A stretch of DNA of 64,000 nucleotides from Marivibrio sp040218065. GTDB taxonomy: Bacteria; Pseudomonadota; Alphaproteobacteria; UBA8366; Aestuariispiraceae. The notes under the pieces were generated by a model. That model was not told the DNA's origin and made no database searches. It saw nothing but the letters and a program-made list of their open reading frames with translations. The stretch is taken from NCBI RefSeq assembly GCF_040218065.1, contig NZ_JAVJQE010000013.1:186001-250000 (forward strand), given 5' to 3'. Positions within the stretch are counted from its first letter, which is position 1; the number at the start of each line of letters is the position of its first letter. Shown here piece by piece: positions 16,289 to 24,786 of the stretch. The position numbers and the translations under genes were made by a program.

Positions 16289-16726
16289 ATGTTTTCGCGA
16301 ATCCTCTGTCCCGTCGACGGCTCGCCCAACGCGCAGCGCGCGATGGAGATGGCGATCCGCCTGCACGAGAAACACGACGCGGAACTGCTGCTGCTGACCG
16401 TCTTCCGGCACCACAGCCTGCTGGAGGCGTCGATGTCGATGGTCCGACCCGAGGACCCGGCGAGCATGGACGACGCGCTGCGCGACTACGCGATGGGGGT
16501 GAGCGAGGCGGCCAAGACCCGCGCGCAGGATCTGGGCGTGGAACGCATTCGCGCCTTCGTCAAACGCGGGCCGCCTGCGCGCACCATCGTCTCCTTCGCC
16601 AAGGAGAAGGACTGCGACCTGATCGTGCTCGGCAGCCGAGGCGCCGGCGATCTGGAGGGCTATCTTCTGGGCAGCGTCTCGCACAAGGTGACGAGTCTGG
16701 CGGGGTGCCCGGTGCTTGTGGTCTGA
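16289..16726 (+). CDS. Universal stress protein UspA family, TRAP-associated
   Basis: 145 aa, a single Usp domain. The ATP-binding signature G-2x-G-9x-G-S is exact at the C-terminus (G,S,R,G then nine residues then GS in GSRGAGDLEGYLLGSVSHK) and CPVDGSPNAQRAMEMA starts strand 1. It is the last gene of the TRAP operon, the arrangement known from the ectoine system TeaABC with TeaD, an ATP-binding UspA-like protein that modulates uptake. A similar regulatory role here is inference; ectoine specificity cannot be shown. Confidence 0.92.
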   Translation: MFSRILCPVDGSPNAQRAMEMAIRLHEKHDAELLLLTVFRHHSLLEASMSMVRPEDPASMDDALRDYAMGVSEAAKTRAQDLGVERIRAFVKRGPPARTIVSFAKEKDCDLIVLGSRGAGDLEGYLLGSVSHKVTSLAGCPVLVV

Positions 16727-16739
16727 GCTCGGCGCCGGC

Positions 16740-17195
16740 TCACAGCGCGAGCTTCATGCCGTCATGGCTGGCGACGAAGCCGAGCCGTTGATAGAAGGCG
16801 CGCGCCCGCTTGCGCTCGGCGTTGGTCGTCAACTGCACCAGGACGCAGCCCGCGGCCCGGGCCTCCGCAATCGCAAAGCGCATCATCGCCGCGCCCACGC
16901 CCCGCCCGCGCCAGGGTCCGGCGGTGCGGACGCCTTCGATCTGCGCTCTGGTTCCGCCGCCAAGGCTGATATTGGGAATCAGGGTCAGTTGGAAGCAGCC
17001 GATCACCGCTCCGTCCGCCTCGGCCGCGAACAGCCGGTTGTCCGGGCTCGCCTCGATCGCGGCGAAGGCCGCGGCGTAGGCTTCGGGCGCAGCGTCTTCG
17101 CGGCCTGCGCCGAGAAAATCCTCGGCCAACAACGCCACAATCGCCTCCAGGTCTGCGCGCCGGGCCTCGCGGATCGTCAGGCGAGAGAGCGACAC
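16740..17195 (-). CDS. GNAT-family N-acetyltransferase
   Basis: 151 aa, one GNAT domain. The acetyl-CoA pyrophosphate-binding motif A is GPWRGRGVGAAMMRFAIAEA at about residues 93-112, and the C-terminal RARAFYQRLGFVASHDGMKL matches motif B with its tyrosine. The acceptor is unknown. It converges on the UspA gene (13-base gap) and lies 11 bases after the pssA stop, so it is probably the last gene of the psd-pssA unit. Confidence 0.92.
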   Translation of the reverse strand: MSLSRLTIREARRADLEAIVALLAEDFLGAGREDAAPEAYAAAFAAIEASPDNRLFAAEADGAVIGCFQLTLIPNISLGGGTRAQIEGVRTAGPWRGRGVGAAMMRFAIAEARAAGCVLVQLTTNAERKRARAFYQRLGFVASHDGMKLAL

Positions 17196-17206
17196 CGGCG
17201 CAGGCG

Positions 17207-18133
17207 TCAGCTCTTCGGCCGCAGGGTGTGGACGCGCCCCGCCTCCGCGCCGTCCGCGCCGGCGTTCGGCGCATCACCCGGGGGCGCCGCATCGTCTGCG
17301 TCCGCGCGCATCGGCGGTTTGAGCCCGCCTTCGGTCTCCTCCTCGAATTCGGCGAGCCGTTCGGCTTCGGCGCGCAGCATGGCGAAGCTGCGCACAGAAA
17401 ACGGCATGGTGAGGAGATACACGCCGAGCGCGATCGACAGCGTCAACCAAGGCGCGCCGGCCAGTCCGGCCAACACCAACCCGACCGCGGCCATGAAGGG
17501 CAGCATGTAGCGCGGCGCCAGCTTCCATTTCTTGAAACTGAACGTCGGCAGTTCGCTGACCATGAGCAGCGCCGTCCCGACCATCCAGACGGCGACGACG
17601 ACCGGGTTGATCAGGGCGATCGGGCCGGTCTCGAAGCTGAGAATCATAGGCAACAGCCCGATCGCCGCGCCCATCGGGGCCGGCACGCCCTGAAAGTAGT
17701 TGTAGGCGTAGGGCGGCAGCGTATCGAGGCGGCTGTTGAAACGCGCCAGACGCAGCCCGCAGCACACGGCGAAGAACAGGCACGCCGCCCAGCCGAACCC
17801 GCCCAGCCCGTTCAGCATCCAGAACCAGGCGATCAGCGCCGGCGCCACGCCGAAGGCGACGAAATCGGAGAGCGAATCCATCTGCGCGCCGAAATCGCTT
17901 TGCGCCTTCAGCATCCGCGCCATGCGCCCGTCCAACGCATCCAGGATGGCGGCGACGATGATGGCGCCGACCGCGAACTCCCACCGCCCGTCGATCGCGA
18001 AGCGCACCCCGGTCAGGCCGGCGCAGGTCGCCGCGACGGTGATCATGTTGGGAATCATCTTGGTGAGCGTCATGCCCTTCAGGCGGGGGGTCCGGGCGGC
18101 GTCGCGCCGCTTGTGTCGCCGGGGGCTCAGCAT
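17207..18133 (-). CDS. pssA: Phosphatidylserine synthase (CDP-diacylglycerol-serine O-phosphatidyltransferase)
   Basis: 308 aa integral membrane enzyme joining CDP-diacylglycerol and serine to make phosphatidylserine. The CDP-alcohol phosphotransferase signature D-G-x2-A-R-x8-G-x3-D-x3-D is complete (DGRMAR ... GAQMDSLSD, about residues 65-90). Several membrane helices follow, and the last 60 residues are polar and Ala/Asp-rich. ATG at 18133 is chosen because it lies one base beyond the psd stop codon; an upstream in-frame start at 18187 would overlap psd. Its product is decarboxylated by the enzyme encoded immediately upstream, giving phosphatidylethanolamine. Confidence 0.94.
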   Translation of the reverse strand: MLSPRRHKRRDAARTPRLKGMTLTKMIPNMITVAATCAGLTGVRFAIDGRWEFAVGAIIVAAILDALDGRMARMLKAQSDFGAQMDSLSDFVAFGVAPALIAWFWMLNGLGGFGWAACLFFAVCCGLRLARFNSRLDTLPPYAYNYFQGVPAPMGAAIGLLPMILSFETGPIALINPVVVAVWMVGTALLMVSELPTFSFKKWKLAPRYMLPFMAAVGLVLAGLAGAPWLTLSIALGVYLLTMPFSVRSFAMLRAEAERLAEFEEETEGGLKPPMRADADDAAPPGDAPNAGADGAEAGRVHTLRPKS

Positions 18134-18134
18134 C

Positions 18135-18848
18135 TCACCGCACCTCGCCCTTGCGCGCCTTCTCCTTGCCTCGCGGACCGCCGCCAAGGTCGGCGAGCAC
18201 CGTCTCGCCGGCGACGCAGCGTTGGCCGGCGCAGACCAACACGCTCGTCCCGCGCGGCAGATAGACGTCGACCCGGCTGCCGAAACGGATCATGCCGACG
18301 CGTTCGCCCGCCTTCAAATCGTCGCCCTGCTCCACGTCGGCGACGATGCGCCGCGCGACGAGCCCGGCGATCTGGACCATCGCCACCTCCTTCTCGGCCG
18401 GCGTCTCGATGCGGTAGCTGAGCCTTTCATTGTCCGTACTGGCCTTGTCGAGGCTGGCGTTCAGGAACTTGCCCGGCCGATAGTCCATCTTCAGGATGGT
18501 TCCGTCGATCGGCGCGCGGTTCACATGCACGTCAAAGACGTTCATGAAGATCGAGACCCGCGGCACCGACCGGTCGGCCATGCCGAGCTCTTCCGGCGGC
18601 TTCGCCTCGACAACCGGAAGGACGACGCCGTCGGCCGGGCTCACCACCAGCCCCTCGCGCACCGGCGTGACCCGCGGCGGGTCGCGGAAGAAGTAGGCGC
18701 ACCACGCCGTCAGCACTGCGCCGATGACGAACAGCGGCGTCCAGAACAGACCCGCCACGATGGTGACGATGGCGAACAGCGCGATGAAGGCCAGCCCTTC
18801 GCGGTGGAGCGGGACCAAAACCTGCTTGATGGAGTCCTGTAGGCTCAA
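18135..18848 (-). CDS. psd: Phosphatidylserine decarboxylase, short type
   Basis: 237 aa. The C-terminal IRFGSRVDVYLP carries the Gly-Ser pair where self-cleavage makes the pyruvoyl cofactor and the alpha and beta chains; N-terminal hydrophobic segments (LAFIALFAIVTIVAGLFW) anchor it to the membrane, and the conserved FFRDPPRVTP and FMNVFDVHVNRAPIDG segments are present. The short form (about 210-240 aa) is typical of alphaproteobacteria. psd and pssA are translated from one message, separated by a single base. Confidence 0.95.
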   Translation of the reverse strand: MSLQDSIKQVLVPLHREGLAFIALFAIVTIVAGLFWTPLFVIGAVLTAWCAYFFRDPPRVTPVREGLVVSPADGVVLPVVEAKPPEELGMADRSVPRVSIFMNVFDVHVNRAPIDGTILKMDYRPGKFLNASLDKASTDNERLSYRIETPAEKEVAMVQIAGLVARRIVADVEQGDDLKAGERVGMIRFGSRVDVYLPRGTSVLVCAGQRCVAGETVLADLGGGPRGKEKARKGEVR

Positions 18849-18891
18849 AGCCGTCTCTCGTCTCGTCAGAGGAACGCGTCCCGCGCCGATA

Positions 18892-20073
18892 TCAGTTCGC
18901 GGGCACTTCGAAAATCTGGCCGGGATAGATCAGATCCGGGTCGCGGATCTGTTCCTTGTTGGCCTCGTAGATCACCGTGTAGTTGAAGCCGCTGTCGAGC
19001 GTCCGCCGCGCGATGCGCCACAAGCTGTTGCCCGGCTGGACCACCACGAACGCGCCGCCGTCGAAATCACGCATCGGCTCGGCGCGGCTGAAGGGAAGTT
19101 CGATGCGGCTGACGACCGCCCCGCCCTCGCGCACCATGTCCAGACGCAGCTGGTAGCCTCCCGGCTCGACCGCCCCGTCCGGCGTGATGCGCCATAGACC
19201 GGTCGGCGGCACTTCGGCGCGGCCGATCAGATCATTGTTGAGATAGGCCCTGACTTCCGTCCCCGGCAGCCCGCGCCCTCCCAGGCTCACCTCGCCCGCC
19301 TCGTCATAATCGACGCTGTCGAGGGCGAGGTCGCCCGCCTCCGACTCGACGCTGCCCGGCACGGAGGGCTTCTGCAGCACCCGCGCGCCCACCTCGCCGC
19401 CGTCCTTCGGCACCAGCATGGCCAACGGCTCCTGCGGCTGCGCCGTCGGGCGGCCGGCGATGTCCTTGCCGCGCTCGGGGACCACCAGCACCACCTTGCT
19501 GTCGGACTCCAGCGTCTCTCCCGTCGGCGTCACAGCCTGCAGGCTGAGGTCGTGACTGCCCGGAGCCAGCGGCTCGCTCGGCAGATAGACCCATTCGCCG
19601 CGGCCGTCGGCCGTCACGGTACCGATCGGCTCGCCCCCGTCCAGAATCGTCACCTCCGATCCCGGCGGCGCGCGCCCGGCGATGACCGTGTCGCCGTCCT
19701 TGCTGATGCGCACGACGTCGAAGCTGGGACCGGTTTCGGCGTCGGCGCCCGCATCGTCAGGCGGCGCCGCCAGCTGTTCGGCCGTCTCGGCCGCGCGGTC
19801 GATCGCCCCGGCCGCCTCCCCGGCGGCGTCTTGTGCGGCGTCTTCGGCCGAACTCGTTTCCGGGGCGCGGGCGGTCGACTCGTCGCGTGTCGCCGCATCC
19901 GCCGCGCCGCCATCCGCCGCGCCGCCGTCGCTCGGCCCCTCCGCGACGCTCTCGCCGGTCGCCTCGGCGGGATCAGCCTGCTCCGGCGGCGTCTCGTTCA
20001 GCACGTCGTTCAGCAACAGAGCGAGCAGCACGATCACTGCGCCCGCCACTCCGATCAGAACGGTCCGATTCAC
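18892..20073 (-). CDS. Membrane-anchored LysM-domain protein with Ig-like segments
   Basis: 393 aa from a GTG start at 20073 (GAGGGG a little upstream); an open frame extends to 20175 but the added 34 residues look like non-coding Arg/Ala-rich text. A single N-terminal helix (TVLIGVAGAVIVLLALLL) anchors the protein, an Ala/Asp/Glu-rich linker of about 110 residues follows, then an Ig-like segment (GRAPPGSEVTILDGG ... DLSLQAVTPTGETL), a second beta-rich segment and a C-terminal LysM (VVQPGNSLWRIARRTL ... DPDLIYPGQIFEVP). Peptidoglycan binding in the periplasm is expected from the LysM. It lies 43 bases upstream of psd on the same strand and may share its message. Confidence 0.88.
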   Translation of the reverse strand: MNRTVLIGVAGAVIVLLALLLNDVLNETPPEQADPAEATGESVAEGPSDGGAADGGAADAATRDESTARAPETSSAEDAAQDAAGEAAGAIDRAAETAEQLAAPPDDAGADAETGPSFDVVRISKDGDTVIAGRAPPGSEVTILDGGEPIGTVTADGRGEWVYLPSEPLAPGSHDLSLQAVTPTGETLESDSKVVLVVPERGKDIAGRPTAQPQEPLAMLVPKDGGEVGARVLQKPSVPGSVESEAGDLALDSVDYDEAGEVSLGGRGLPGTEVRAYLNNDLIGRAEVPPTGLWRITPDGAVEPGGYQLRLDMVREGGAVVSRIELPFSRAEPMRDFDGGAFVVVQPGNSLWRIARRTLDSGFNYTVIYEANKEQIRDPDLIYPGQIFEVPAN

Positions 20074-20335
20074 CCTCGCTGCACCCCTCGCAGTCAACAG
20101 CGCGGCCTGCGCGATGCGGCGCGCCGTACTCTCTCCGCGCGATCCTACCCGTCCGCCGGGCGCGGCGCAACGCAAGGGGTCCGGAGTCCCGCGGCCGGCG
20201 GGAGCGCGGACGGCGCGCCGCGCCCTAGACGCAGACGCGCGGATGCGCTATCGCCAAGCGTGCGGGCGGCGCTTCCGCCCCAAGGCCGTCGTCCGCGCGG
20301 TCGTCTCGCGCCTTCAGATCTAGGAACCCGCCGCC

Positions 20336-20923
20336 GTGCAGCCACCCGTCTCAAGTCTTTGCGTCTATTGCGGCTCCTCAATGGGCGCGCGGCCGATCTA
20401 TCGCGAGGCCGCGGTCGCCCTCGGCCGCACCTTGGGGGAAGCCGGGATCACGCTGATCTACGGCGGCGGCAGCATCGGTCTGATGGGGGCGACGGCGCAG
20501 GCCTGCCTCGGCGCCGGCGGACGCGTCACCGGCATCATCCCCACCTTCCTGGACGAGTTGGAAGTCGGCATGACCGGCCTGACGGAGCTGATCCGCACCG
20601 AGAACATGCATCAGCGCAAACAGCGCATGGCGGAGCTCTCAGACGGTTTCGTCGTACTGCCGGGGGGCCTGGGGACGCTGGACGAGACCTTCGAGATTCT
20701 CACCTGGCGCCAATTGCAGCTGCACCAGAAGCCCATCCTGCTGCTCAACATCGCCGGCTATTGGGACCATTTCGTGCATCTGCTGGAGCATCAGGCCGCC
20801 GAGGGTTTCGTGAAGCCGCAGCATCTTGAGCTGTTTCAAATCGTCGACGCGGTCGACGACGTGCTGCCCGCTCTGGCGGCCAACCCGCCCGCGTCGGACG
20901 ACGTGCGCAGTAAATGGACGTGA
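20336..20923 (+). CDS. LOG-family protein (TIGR00730; nucleotide phosphoribohydrolase-like)
   Basis: 195 aa. The catalytic signature PGGxGTxxE is exact (LPGGLGTLDETFE, about residues 105-117), preceded by YGGGSIGLMGA near 42-52 and CVYCGSS at the start. Characterised family members hydrolyse nucleoside 5'-monophosphates, including cytokinin ribotides and AMP, releasing the base. The start is GTG at 20336. The next gene begins 21 bases downstream on the same strand. Confidence 0.92.
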   Translation: MQPPVSSLCVYCGSSMGARPIYREAAVALGRTLGEAGITLIYGGGSIGLMGATAQACLGAGGRVTGIIPTFLDELEVGMTGLTELIRTENMHQRKQRMAELSDGFVVLPGGLGTLDETFEILTWRQLQLHQKPILLLNIAGYWDHFVHLLEHQAAEGFVKPQHLELFQIVDAVDDVLPALAANPPASDDVRSKWT

Positions 20924-20944
20924 GGGGCCGAACGGGCGCGGAAC

Positions 20945-21502
20945 ATGGTCAAGCTCACCCGCACCTACCGGCGGCTCGTCCGCGACACGACGATCAATGA
21001 TCTGACCCTTTTGTCGACCGACTATCTCAATCATTTCAACGAATTGACGATGATGGTTGAGATGGCGGCGGACATGCCGGAGATGCTCGAGGAAGCGCTC
21101 GACTGGCGCTTCAAGAGCTATCAGGCCCACTTCGCCGACAGCGTCTTCCAGCACAAGGATCTCGCGGTCTGGGCCTATGAGAACGCGCCGGACGCCTATC
21201 GCGGGCCCTTGGATCGCTGCACGGCCGTCCTGAAAGCGCGGGTCGAAGCCGCGCTGCCGCAGTTGAAGGCCCTGCATGACGCGGGCGACGACGCCGCCAT
21301 GGCCGCGGCGGCGCGCGCGCTCGCCCGCGATCTCGCCCGCGTTTCCGACTCCATGAGCGCCGTCATAAACGGCGCGGTCACGGTTGAGGAGGCCGAGGCG
21401 CTCGCCGCCGCGGCCGAGGCCGATCAGCCCGAAGAGGCGGCGCCGAGCTCCGCGCGCGAGCGCGTTCTCGGCCAGTCCGACATCGACAAGCTGTTCGACT
21501 AG
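20945..21502 (+). CDS. Uncharacterised helical protein with FliM-like C-terminal peptide
   Basis: 185 aa, not recognised as a known family. Most of it appears alpha-helical (LNHFNELTMMVEMAADMPEMLEEAL, AAMAAAARALARDLARVSDSMSAVING) with no membrane segment or signal peptide. A disordered Ala/Glu/Pro-rich linker (about residues 147-170) leads to a terminal VLGQSDIDKLFD. That ending closely resembles the LSQ.EIDALL peptide at the N-terminus of FliM and comparable CheZ tails that bind CheY. A role in signalling with a response regulator is therefore possible but inferred. It lies 21 bases after the LOG gene. Confidence 0.82.
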   Translation: MVKLTRTYRRLVRDTTINDLTLLSTDYLNHFNELTMMVEMAADMPEMLEEALDWRFKSYQAHFADSVFQHKDLAVWAYENAPDAYRGPLDRCTAVLKARVEAALPQLKALHDAGDDAAMAAAARALARDLARVSDSMSAVINGAVTVEEAEALAAAAEADQPEEAAPSSARERVLGQSDIDKLFD

Positions 21503-21506
21503 CCGC

Positions 21507-21923
21507 CTAGAGCAGCGCGAGACCGCGGCCGATCAGCGCCAGCAGCGCGATCATCTGGGCGAGATTGATCAGCACGCTCAACCTGTGCAGCCAGGTGAAG
21601 CGGGACTTGGCGCCCGCCTCGCCGGCCAGATCGGCGTCGCGCGCGGCGTTGATCCGGTCCACCAGCACGAAGCGCGACAGCGCGAAGCCCGCCGCCACGG
21701 CCGCGAACACGCCGGCCGCCAGAAAGCCCCCCTCCCACACCGAGACCGGCACGCCGAACGCCGCCACGCCGAGCCCGGCGATGTAGTAGCGCGGAAAGAT
21801 CCCGCGCAGGAAGCGACCCGCGGCCTCCCCCTCCAGGAACGAGAAGACCGACGGCGCCACGACGGCGGCGAAGAACAGCATGGCCCCGAAAAGCGCCGAG
21901 GCGAGCGCGAGATGGATCGTCAT
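21507..21923 (-). CDS. Small integral membrane protein, DUF4149-like
   Basis: 138 aa with four predicted membrane helices (about residues 3-27, 47-65, 68-88 and 115-136). The layout and the MTIHLALASALFGAMLFFAAVVAPSVF start resemble the DUF4149/TMEM205-like group of unknown function. ATG at 21923 is chosen because the frame upstream is open only as a shadow of icd. It converges on the orphan helical gene with a 4-base gap. Confidence 0.82.
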   Translation of the reverse strand: MTIHLALASALFGAMLFFAAVVAPSVFSFLEGEAAGRFLRGIFPRYYIAGLGVAAFGVPVSVWEGGFLAAGVFAAVAAGFALSRFVLVDRINAARDADLAGEAGAKSRFTWLHRLSVLINLAQMIALLALIGRGLALL

Positions 21924-22115
21924 GGGCGACAAGGATAGAGTAAGCGATCGGCGTGAAAAGAGCGGTCCCGCCCCCTCTCCGCCGGATATTGCCCGCCCCC
22001 GTTCCCCGCTGTATGGTCCGCGCGATTTCGCCAGAGGGGCTGAAGACGGGGGTCGGAGATGTGGGCCGGACCCGCGACGCCCGCCCAACGCACCGGTCAG
22101 GGGAGCCGCCGATCC

Positions 22116-23342
22116 ATGGAGAAGATCAAAGTCAAAAACCCGGTCGTCGAGCTGGACGGCGACGAGATGACCCGGATCATCTGGGACTTCATCAAGAACA
22201 AGCTGATCCTGCCCTATCTCGACATCGACCTGAAATACTATGATCTGGGCATCGAGAAGCGCGACGAGACCGACGATCAGATCACGGTCGACGCGGCCAA
22301 TGCGATCCTGGAGCACCGGGTCGGCGTGAAGTGCGCCACCATCACGCCGGACGAACAGCGGGTCGAGGAGTTCGGGCTGAAGCGCATGTACCGCTCGCCC
22401 AACGGCACGATCCGCAACATCCTGGACGGCACCGTCTTCCGCGAGCCGATCGTCTGCCAGAACGTGCCGAAACTGGTCCCCTCCTGGACCAAGCCGATCG
22501 TCGTCGCCCGCCACGCCTTCGGCGATCAGTACCGCGCGACCGACTTCCTGATCCCGGGCGCCGGGCTCTTGTCCATCACCTTCACGCCGGAGGATCCGGA
22601 CGGCGAGACCATCCGCCACCAGGTCTTCCGCTTCGACGGGCCGGGCATCGCCTTGGGGATGTACAACCTCGACAGCTCGATCCGCGGCTTCGCGCGCGCC
22701 TGCATGAATTACGGCCTGATGCGCGGCTATCCGGTCTATCTCTCGACCAAGAACACGATCCTCAAAGCCTATGACGGCCGCTTCAAGGACCTCTTCCAGG
22801 AGATCTTCGAGACGGAGTTCAAGGAGAAGTTCGAGGAGGCCGGCGTCTGGTACGAGCATCGGCTGATCGACGACATGGTCGCCTTCGCGATGAAGAGCTC
22901 CGGCGATTTCGTCTGGGCGGCGAAGAACTACGACGGCGACGTGCAGTCGGACTCGGTGGCGCAGGGCTTCGGCTCGCTCGGCCTGATGACGTCCGTGCTG
23001 ATGACGCCGAACGGCGACGTGGTCGAGGCCGAGGCGGCCCACGGCACCGTCACGCGGCACTATCGCCAGCACCAGCAGGGCAAGGAGACCTCCACCAACC
23101 CGGTCGCCTCGATCTTCGCCTGGACCCGGGGCTTGAAATCGCGCGGCGAGTTCGACGATACGCCCGACGTGGTGCGTTTCGCCCAGCTGCTGGAAAAGGT
23201 CTGCGTCGAGACCATCGAGCAGGGCCACATGACCAAGGATCTCGCCCTGCTGATCGGCGAAAACCAGCCCTGGCTCACCACCAACCAATTCCTCGACAAG
23301 CTGGACCAGGGATTGAAGGCGAAAATGGACGCCGAATGGTGA
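22116..23342 (+). CDS. icd: NADP-dependent isocitrate dehydrogenase, dimeric eukaryote-like type
   Basis: 408 aa, TCA-cycle enzyme converting isocitrate to 2-oxoglutarate. The sequence matches the eukaryote-like subfamily common in alphaproteobacteria: VELDGDEMTRIIWDFIK at the start, SPNGTIRNILDGTVFREPIV at about residues 95-114, KPIVVARHAFGDQYRATDF at about 127-145 and AEAAHGTVTRHYR at about 305-317. ATG at 22116 follows AGGGGAG by a short spacer; the frame is open 57 bases further upstream without a good start. A perfect stem-loop terminator follows the stop by 8 bases. Confidence 0.96.
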   Translation: MEKIKVKNPVVELDGDEMTRIIWDFIKNKLILPYLDIDLKYYDLGIEKRDETDDQITVDAANAILEHRVGVKCATITPDEQRVEEFGLKRMYRSPNGTIRNILDGTVFREPIVCQNVPKLVPSWTKPIVVARHAFGDQYRATDFLIPGAGLLSITFTPEDPDGETIRHQVFRFDGPGIALGMYNLDSSIRGFARACMNYGLMRGYPVYLSTKNTILKAYDGRFKDLFQEIFETEFKEKFEEAGVWYEHRLIDDMVAFAMKSSGDFVWAAKNYDGDVQSDSVAQGFGSLGLMTSVLMTPNGDVVEAEAAHGTVTRHYRQHQQGKETSTNPVASIFAWTRGLKSRGEFDDTPDVVRFAQLLEKVCVETIEQGHMTKDLALLIGENQPWLTTNQFLDKLDQGLKAKMDAEW

Positions 23343-23349
23343 CCTGACG

Positions 23350-23378
23350 AAAACCCCGCCGGCGACGGCGGGGTTTTT
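23350..23378 (+). terminator. Rho-independent terminator of icd
   Basis: Perfect 12-bp stem (23350-23361 with 23366-23377), tetraloop GCGA, with a run of five T at the 3' end. The A/T base of the stem makes it usable in both directions. Confidence 0.93.
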
Positions 23379-23450
23379 CCTTGAGGGTGGAAGGGGCGCG
23401 CGATCTTCGAACGGAGGATCGCCTGACGGCGCGCCCACCCCCGCCTTTTA

Positions 23451-23473
23451 TCCTCCCCCCTCCAGGGGGAGGA
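23451..23473. repeat. Hairpin element between icd and hydrolase operon
   Basis: Perfect 9-bp stem (23451-23459 with 23465-23473) of TCCTCCCCC type around a 5-base loop, with a partly paired CTTTT/AAAAG base. Such TCCTCCCCC...GGGGGAGGA elements occur between genes in many alphaproteobacteria. It lies about 50 bases past the end of the hydrolase gene. Confidence 0.5.
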
Positions 23474-23523
23474 AAAGAGGCTCGGCTCCCTGATAGAGAC
23501 CGGAAAGCCTTTCCTCCCGCGCC

Positions 23524-24786
23524 CTAAACCGCTGCGATCAGCCGCATCGCGCGGCGGCCGAGATCCGACGCCGGATCGCCCAACGCCTCCAGCGCGGTGA
23601 AGTGGTTGAGGCCGTCGAGGATGAGGAGCTCCGTCGCCGCGCCGCGCCGGCCCCAGACCTCGGCCAGCTCGCGTGATTGGCGTTGGAACTCCTCGGATTC
23701 GAGGCCGCCGACGGCGACGAGCGCCGGCAGCGCGTGCGCAGGCCGCATATGCAGCGGGCTCTCCCGCACCGCCAGATCCTCGTCCATCCCGACAGCGTGG
23801 TTGATTCCCGTCGCGACCAGGGGCGAGAGGTCGTAGAGGCCGGAGATCAGCACCGCGCCCTTGACCGCGTCGCGCGGCAGGCCGGCGTCGCGGGCCGACC
23901 AGTCGGTCGCCGCCAGGACCGCGCCCAGATGCCCGCCGGCGGAATGGCCGGAGACGGTCAACCGGTCGCGATTGAGCCCGTAGAGCGGCGCGGCGGCCCA
24001 CAGCGCTTCAAGCCCGCAGCGCACCTGCTCCGACAGATCGGCGAGCGTGAGATCGTCCTTCGGCAGCAGGTCGTAGTTCGGCAGAGCGACGGCGACCCCC
24101 GCTTCGAGCATCGCTTCGAACAGATGGCCCTGATCGCTCTTGTCCAGCGCCTGCCAGTAGCCGCCGTGGATGAACAGGTGGATCGGCGCGCCCCCGGAGC
24201 CGGTCTGCGGCTCGGTCGGCGGATAAAGATCAATCTCACCGCCCGGCCCGTCGCCGTGGGTCAGGACGATCGGCGTGCGCGCCTCACGGAAGGCCGCGCC
24301 CTCGCGGCGCCAGGCGGTCATGTGGTCCATATGCTCCGGCGTTTGGGCGCGGGCGGAATATTGAAAGTTCAGCGTGGCCGCATCCATGTCGGCATAGACG
24401 GGCCCTTCCGGCGCCGGCGGGACGAAGGCCACGGCCTCCGCCGCCAGCCCCTCCGCCTTGGGGTCGCTGACGACCGCCATATCGCAGAAATTCCCGCCCA
24501 GGCTTTCACGATAGATCAACTCCAGCGCCCAGGGGTCCTGATCAAGCAGCGCCTGCGCATCGGGGCTGCGGATCGTGAGCGCGCTGAGATGCGGCGGCCC
24601 GGCTTTTTCGGCGGCGAGCGCGCGGGCGATTTCGGTCAGCAGCCGCCCGAACCGATCGGGGAGCGGCAGATCCCGCCCCTCCGCAGGCTCAGCGAGCGGC
24701 CCGACCGCTACGCGCCGCCAGCCCGCCGGCTCGGCGGGCGCGGTCAGCGGCGCGTCAGCATAGGACAGCAGGAAAACCCGGCTCAT
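23524..24786 (-). CDS. RidA-like domain fused to alpha/beta hydrolase (arylformamidase-like)
   Basis: 420 aa in two parts. Residues 1-120 look like a YjgF/RidA-type domain (an LLTEIARALAAEKAGPPHLSALTIRS helix-strand unit and the RESLGGNFCDMAVV segment resembling the RidA end), an assignment of moderate certainty. Residues about 140-420 are an alpha/beta hydrolase of the kynurenine formamidase/esterase-lipase group: oxyanion motif HGGYWQ near 203, nucleophile elbow GHSAGGH near 290, and DGLNHFTALE near 395 with the likely catalytic histidine. The start ATG is 3 bases from, and the stop of, the upstream M20 gene overlaps by four bases. Hydrolysis of an amide, formamide or ester in the same catabolic route as the amidohydrolase is inferred. 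Confidence 0.85.
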   Translation of the reverse strand: MSRVFLLSYADAPLTAPAEPAGWRRVAVGPLAEPAEGRDLPLPDRFGRLLTEIARALAAEKAGPPHLSALTIRSPDAQALLDQDPWALELIYRESLGGNFCDMAVVSDPKAEGLAAEAVAFVPPAPEGPVYADMDAATLNFQYSARAQTPEHMDHMTAWRREGAAFREARTPIVLTHGDGPGGEIDLYPPTEPQTGSGGAPIHLFIHGGYWQALDKSDQGHLFEAMLEAGVAVALPNYDLLPKDDLTLADLSEQVRCGLEALWAAAPLYGLNRDRLTVSGHSAGGHLGAVLAATDWSARDAGLPRDAVKGAVLISGLYDLSPLVATGINHAVGMDEDLAVRESPLHMRPAHALPALVAVGGLESEEFQRQSRELAEVWGRRGAATELLILDGLNHFTALEALGDPASDLGRRAMRLIAAV

